Shown here: positions 53,209 to 55,896 of the stretch, in pieces
Layout: every line of letters begins with the position of its first letter
Position numbering within the stretch: position 1 is the first letter of the stretch
Source of the DNA: Actinomycetes bacterium
GTDB taxonomy: Bacteria > Actinomycetota > Actinomycetes > Jiangellales > Jiangellaceae
Length of the DNA stretch: 55,896 nt
Direction: 5' to 3'
NCBI GenBank assembly: GCA_021793295.1
Contig: JAJYTA010000008.1
Location: forward strand, 1-55,896
Program-made: the position numbers and the translations under genes
The notes under the pieces: model-generated
What the model was told of the DNA's origin: nothing
Databases searched by the model: none
The model's input: only the letters and a program-made list of their open reading frames with translations

Positions 53209-53222
53209 ACGGGAGGCGCCCG

Positions 53223-53774
53223 ATGACCCGATACATCGCATTGCTTCGAGGCGTCAATGTCGGCGGGCGCAACAAGGTCGCGATGCCCGACCTGCGAGCG
53301 CTGTTCGAAGGGCTCGGTCACACCGACGTCGCGACGTACATCAACAGCGGCAACGTCGTGTTCACCAGCGGTACCCCGGAACTCGACCAGCTCCAGCTCG
53401 CGGCAGCGGTCGAGGCGGAACTCGCGCGGCGGCTCGGGGTCGAGGTAGCGGTCATCGTCCGCAGTAGTGACGAGGTCACCGACGCCGTACAGGCGAACCC
53501 GTTCCCGGACGCCGATCCGAGCCGCCTGTTGATCATGTTCCTGGCGCAGGCGCCCGATCGGGCCGCTATCGACCAGGTCGCGGCCGTGGAGTCCGGGCGC
53601 GACGAGTCCCGCGTCATCGGCACGAACCTGTTTCTGCATTTCCCGGACGGCGTCGGCAAGAGCAAGCTGTGGGCGAGCGTCGGCGATCGCATCGGTGTCG
53701 TCGGCACGGCCCGGAACCTACGCACCGTGCGCCGCCTGCTCGAGATGGCTCGAACGGCTGAAACCGGCGAGTAG
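53223..53774 (+). CDS. DUF1697 domain protein
   Basis: This 183-residue protein belongs to DUF1697, whose start TRYIALLRGVNVGGRNKVAM and ATYINSGNVVFTS are highly characteristic. GKSKLWASVGDRIGVVGTAR and the terminal RNLRTVRRLLEMA complete the pattern. The family is widespread, cytoplasmic and of unknown biochemical function. GGGAGG lies six bases before the ATG, and it follows the M20 gene by 14 bases in the same direction. Confidence 0.92.
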   Translation: MTRYIALLRGVNVGGRNKVAMPDLRALFEGLGHTDVATYINSGNVVFTSGTPELDQLQLAAAVEAELARRLGVEVAVIVRSSDEVTDAVQANPFPDADPSRLLIMFLAQAPDRAAIDQVAAVESGRDESRVIGTNLFLHFPDGVGKSKLWASVGDRIGVVGTARNLRTVRRLLEMARTAETGE

Positions 53775-53800
53775 CGGCCACAGCGGTCGACCGACGCTGA

Positions 53801-53806
53801 GAGACT
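53801..53806 (+). promoter_or_regulatory. -10-like element GAGACT before the 142-residue protein
   Basis: GAGACT keeps A2 and T6 of TANNNT and is six bases (GCCCGG) from the ATG at 53813. No ribosome-binding site is visible. Position 1 is not T, so this is weaker than the other leaderless candidates. Confidence 0.35.
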
Positions 53807-53812
53807 GCCCGG

Positions 53813-54241
53813 ATGGAGAGCGAAGCCGTTCTGCTTCAAGTGCGCGACGGCGCCCTGGCCGGTGTCGGTGCGTGGGTCTACGCCTGGCTCCGGGTCGGTG
53901 CGACCCGGCCGGTGGTGTACGTCGGCAGTACGGGTGTGCCACCGGTGGTGCGCACGTGGCTGCACTTGAACGACACCGACCCCGACATCGGCCGGGTGAT
54001 CGCGCGCTACCCGGACGCAGCTCACGAGCCGTTGGACGTCCTCGCCTTCCCGGTTCCCGATACGTTGTCCCGCCCCGCGGTGAAGTCGGCCCTGGTGGAC
54101 CAATTGGAGGCGCGGGCGCTGCTCTCGGAGCGCTATGTCGGCGACCAGCCCGCGTTGCTCACGGGCAACGGCCAGGCTGCACAAGCGGCCACGGACATGG
54201 TGGAGCAGATCGTGGCCCACCTGAGGACGGCGTCGGCTTAG
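53813..54241 (+). CDS. Hypothetical protein, possible GIY-YIG-like fold
   Basis: This 142-residue soluble protein is not assigned to a named family by me. The segment WVYAWLRVGATRPVVYVGST, with VVRTWLHL after it, resembles the GIY...YIG core of GIY-YIG nucleases: an aromatic-Y pair, about 10-12 residues, YVGST, then an Arg on the following helix. A Glu further on (LVDQLEARALL) could be the metal ligand. It lacks a DNA-binding extension, so it could be a small nuclease-like domain or a degenerate relative. Between its stop and the convergent SDR lies a hairpin. Confidence 0.65.
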   Translation: MESEAVLLQVRDGALAGVGAWVYAWLRVGATRPVVYVGSTGVPPVVRTWLHLNDTDPDIGRVIARYPDAAHEPLDVLAFPVPDTLSRPAVKSALVDQLEARALLSERYVGDQPALLTGNGQAAQAATDMVEQIVAHLRTASA

Positions 54242-54318
54242 GAGCCTGTCCCGGACGCGGCACGAGCCGTACAGCGCAGTGGCCTGGTGGAGCGGCAGGG
54301 CGGCGGGCGTTTACGCGG

Positions 54319-54363
54319 AGGGGGTGACACCGAGGTCACGACGTGCCACGAGTGTCACCCCTT
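54319..54363. terminator. Convergent-gene hairpin, 12-bp stem with 21-base loop
   Basis: GGGGTGACAC (54321-54330) pairs exactly with GTGTCACCCC (54352-54361). Two more pairs, G-U and A-U, extend the stem on the plus strand. The 21-base loop has a second small complementarity. It is placed between a plus-strand gene ending at 54241 and a minus-strand gene ending at 54416, as expected for a bidirectional terminator. No other feature is seen in 54242-54415. Confidence 0.6.
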
Positions 54364-54415
54364 GCGACCCAAGGGTTTGCCGACACACGGACGCAGCCCG
54401 GCCCCGGCTCGCACG

Positions 54416-55294
54416 TCAGCTCGGCGACCGTTCCCGATCGGGCTGTGTGGCGCCCAGGGCCTGGGCGATCAGGGTGTCGGACAGCTCGCGTAGCCGTCGG
54501 CGGGCCTCGGGATCCGCGGCCTGCGGGTGGGGCGGCGTGTCGACTGTCTGGTCGTAGAATCGTCCACTGACCTCAGCCAGCGCCGGGTCGTTGATCAGCC
54601 GCAGCGTTGCCTCACCGCCGTCGTCGAGCGTGCTGAGCGCGGTGAAGTTCATCTCTCGCACCATCGCGGTGTCCATCAGGCTGGCCGGGTGCAAGGCGTT
54701 CGCGGTGACGCCGGTGCCGCGCAACCGCTCGGCCAGATCGATGGTGAACATGATCTGGGCGAGCTTGCTGCGGCGGTAGGCCTGGATGCCGGAGTAGTCG
54801 TGCTCGAGCATCGGGTCGTCGAAGTCGATCGGCTCCTGCCCGATGGAGGCGACGTTGACGATCCGAGCCGGCGCGCTGCGTTTCAGCAGCGGCAGGAGCC
54901 GGTTCGTCAGGTGATACCCGGCCAGGTAGTTGACGGCGAAGCGCAGTTCGAGCCCGTCAGCGCTGAGCTGGCGGGCAGCACCGGGCGGGCCGAAGCCGAC
55001 ACCGGCATTGTTGACCAGGACGTGGAGAGTGTCGAACTCTTTGAGCACCTCGTCGGCAAGCTGGTCGACCTGACTCAGGTCGGCCAGATCCGCCAGGACC
55101 GTGCCGTGCGGCCTGCCGCCGCCCTCGTCCTGCATGGCCCTAGCGGTGGCGTCGAGACGGTCGGGATCGCGGCCGTGGATGATGACACCGGCTCCGAGTT
55201 CGGCCAGTCGGACGGCGAGCCAGTGGCCGAGCCCGTTGGTAGCACCGGTGATCAGGACGATCGGTCGTGCAGGTGTCGTCTCCGTCACATTCAT
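54416..55294 (-). CDS. Short-chain dehydrogenase/reductase
   Basis: This 292-residue Rossmann-fold SDR resembles the retinol-dehydrogenase-like/WW-oxidoreductase group. NAD(P) binding is TGATNGLG near 17-24, the NNAG motif is NNAGVGFGPPG, and the active site Tyr-x3-Lys is YRRSK with an upstream Ser in NVASIG. The ATG at 55294 starts the typical VTETTPARPIVLITGATNG; the frame is open to 55408 without support. It acts on an unknown alcohol or carbonyl substrate with NAD(P)(H). It is divergent from the secreted repeat protein gene. Confidence 0.92.
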   Translation of the reverse strand: MNVTETTPARPIVLITGATNGLGHWLAVRLAELGAGVIIHGRDPDRLDATARAMQDEGGGRPHGTVLADLADLSQVDQLADEVLKEFDTLHVLVNNAGVGFGPPGAARQLSADGLELRFAVNYLAGYHLTNRLLPLLKRSAPARIVNVASIGQEPIDFDDPMLEHDYSGIQAYRRSKLAQIMFTIDLAERLRGTGVTANALHPASLMDTAMVREMNFTALSTLDDGGEATLRLINDPALAEVSGRFYDQTVDTPPHPQAADPEARRRLRELSDTLIAQALGATQPDRERSPS

Positions 55295-55477
55295 ACTCGT
55301 GCAACCGCGCTCGGCGAGTCGATGTTTCCGATCAAGCCGAATCCGTCGCCGGACCGTGGTCGACGACTCGCTGAGAATCCTCTCATCGGGCTCTCCTGAT
55401 CGGCTCATCTGCGGCTTCGAAGGTAGGAGTCAGCACCGGATGCAGAGGTCGGTGCCGTCCTACGAGGAGGAATTGCG

Positions 55478-55822
55478 ATGAAGGTCCAGCGGAAGTGGCT
55501 CGCCGTCGGCACGATGGCCGCCCTCGGTCTCGGCTCCGGTGTGGTCGTGGCGGCTCCGGCGTTCAGTGCTGACGACGGCCGTCCGTCGTCGACGGTGATC
55601 GACGCGCCGGCCACCGCAGACGATTCGGGCAAAACTCAGGCCGCGAAGTCCGCTGCCTCGGCGAACAGTGCGGCCTCGGCTGCATCGGCGAACAGCGCAG
55701 CGTCGGCTGCATCGGCGAACAGCGCAGCGTCGGCCCAGAGTGCGGCGTCGGCTGCATCGGCCAACAGCCCGGCCTCGGCCAACAGCCCGGCCTCGGCCGA
55801 CAGCGCCTCGTCGGCCGACTGA
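55478..55822 (+). CDS. Secreted Ala/Ser/Asn repeat protein
   Basis: This 114-residue exported low-complexity protein has a signal peptide (about 1-31; basic MKVQRK, then AALGLGSGVVVAAPAFSA). After a short linker, residues 57-114 consist almost only of Ala, Ser and Asn in a repeating SAASANSAA pattern, later SPASAN, ending with SADSASSAD. There is no membrane anchor or enzymatic motif. GAGGAGG precedes the ATG. Composition recalls alanine-rich structural or anti-aggregation peptides, but no function can be assigned. A very strong terminator follows 18 bases after the stop. Confidence 0.8.
   Translation: MKVQRKWLAVGTMAALGLGSGVVVAAPAFSADDGRPSSTVIDAPATADDSGKTQAAKSAASANSAASAASANSAASAASANSAASAQSAASAASANSPASANSPASADSASSAD
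55676..55729 (+). repeat. Two perfect 27-bp repeats in the Ala/Ser/Asn gene
   Basis: Two identical consecutive 27-base units (55676-55702 and 55703-55729), each coding nine residues SAASANSAA, sit inside a longer degenerate array (about 55649-55818). Exact identity at DNA level shows recent duplication and suggests copy number may differ between strains. Confidence 0.85.
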
Positions 55823-55840
55823 CCGTACGGCCGATACGAC

Positions 55841-55885
55841 CGAAGTCGGCACCAGCGCCCGCCCCAGGCGCTGGTGCCGACTTCG
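55841..55885 (+). terminator. Strong 19-bp hairpin terminator
   Basis: CGAAGTCGGCACCAGCGCC (55841-55859) and its exact complement (55867-55885) form a perfect 19-bp stem with the 7-base loop CGCCCCA. Allowing one bulged C, ACGA/TCGT adds four more pairs. It begins 18 bases after the stop of the repeat-protein gene. There is no U-tract after it. Confidence 0.85.
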
Positions 55886-55896
55886 TCGTCAACGCC

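Overview
The window is a stretch of high-GC chromosome from an actinobacterium (Actinomycetota). The evidence is GTG/ATG starts with strong third-position GC, a purS/purQ/purL purine set, a mycothiol-type (MDMPI) enzyme, an ECF sigma/anti-sigma pair, many LacI-type regulators and several genes that look leaderless. I cannot name the genus with confidence. Nearly all DNA is coding and most genes sit in short operons with 4-base start/stop overlaps. I saw no rRNA, tRNA, CRISPR array, transposase or phage module.

Layout. 0-3.2 kb: an arginine/ornithine catabolic pair (dimethylargininase-like hydrolase and ornithine aminotransferase) divergent from an Lrp/AsnC regulator. 3.3-7.8 kb: a secreted NlpC/P60 peptidase, a lipid-kinase-type protein, a PhoD-like phosphatase and inorganic pyrophosphatase. 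7.9-14.9 kb: a housekeeping block dacB - zinc metalloprotease - tilS - hpt - ftsH - folE. 14.9-19.2 kb: a sugar ABC cassette (binding lipoprotein, two permeases, no ATPase) with a divergent LacI regulator. 19.3-30.6 kb: purine synthesis (purB, then purS-purQ-purL) split by an accessory insert carrying an HTH protein with a possible nucleotidyltransferase-like domain, a 1469-residue secreted subtilase and an orphan winged-helix protein.

30.5-38.2 kb: an ArsR-MFS pair with a clear palindromic operator, an MDMPI-family enzyme, an ECF sigma/anti-sigma pair, a sodium:solute symporter with a small membrane protein, and a beta-lactamase-fold hydrolase. 38.3-44.7 kb: a complete L-rhamnose catabolic operon (rhaI-rhaM-rhaD-rhaB) divergent from a LacI regulator. 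44.8-46.6 kb: two tandem SAM methyltransferases. 46.7-51.9 kb: two large surface enzymes, a 5'-nucleotidase and an extracellular nuclease, each ending in LPDTG, a membrane helix and a basic tail. 51.9-55.9 kb: M20 peptidase, DUF1697 protein, a possible GIY-YIG-like protein, an SDR and a secreted Ala/Ser/Asn repeat protein followed by a very strong terminator hairpin.

The most notable signals are: the adjacent, probably sortase-anchored nuclease/nucleotidase pair, which would turn extracellular nucleic acid into nucleosides and phosphate; the HTH plus NTase-like polypeptide whose last codons form a long perfect hairpin; a recurring -10-like hexamer placed 6-7 bases before start codons (leaderless expression); an 11+11 bp palindrome abutting the ArsR start; and the low-complexity secreted protein at the right end. 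All functions are inferred from sequence motifs without database searches.
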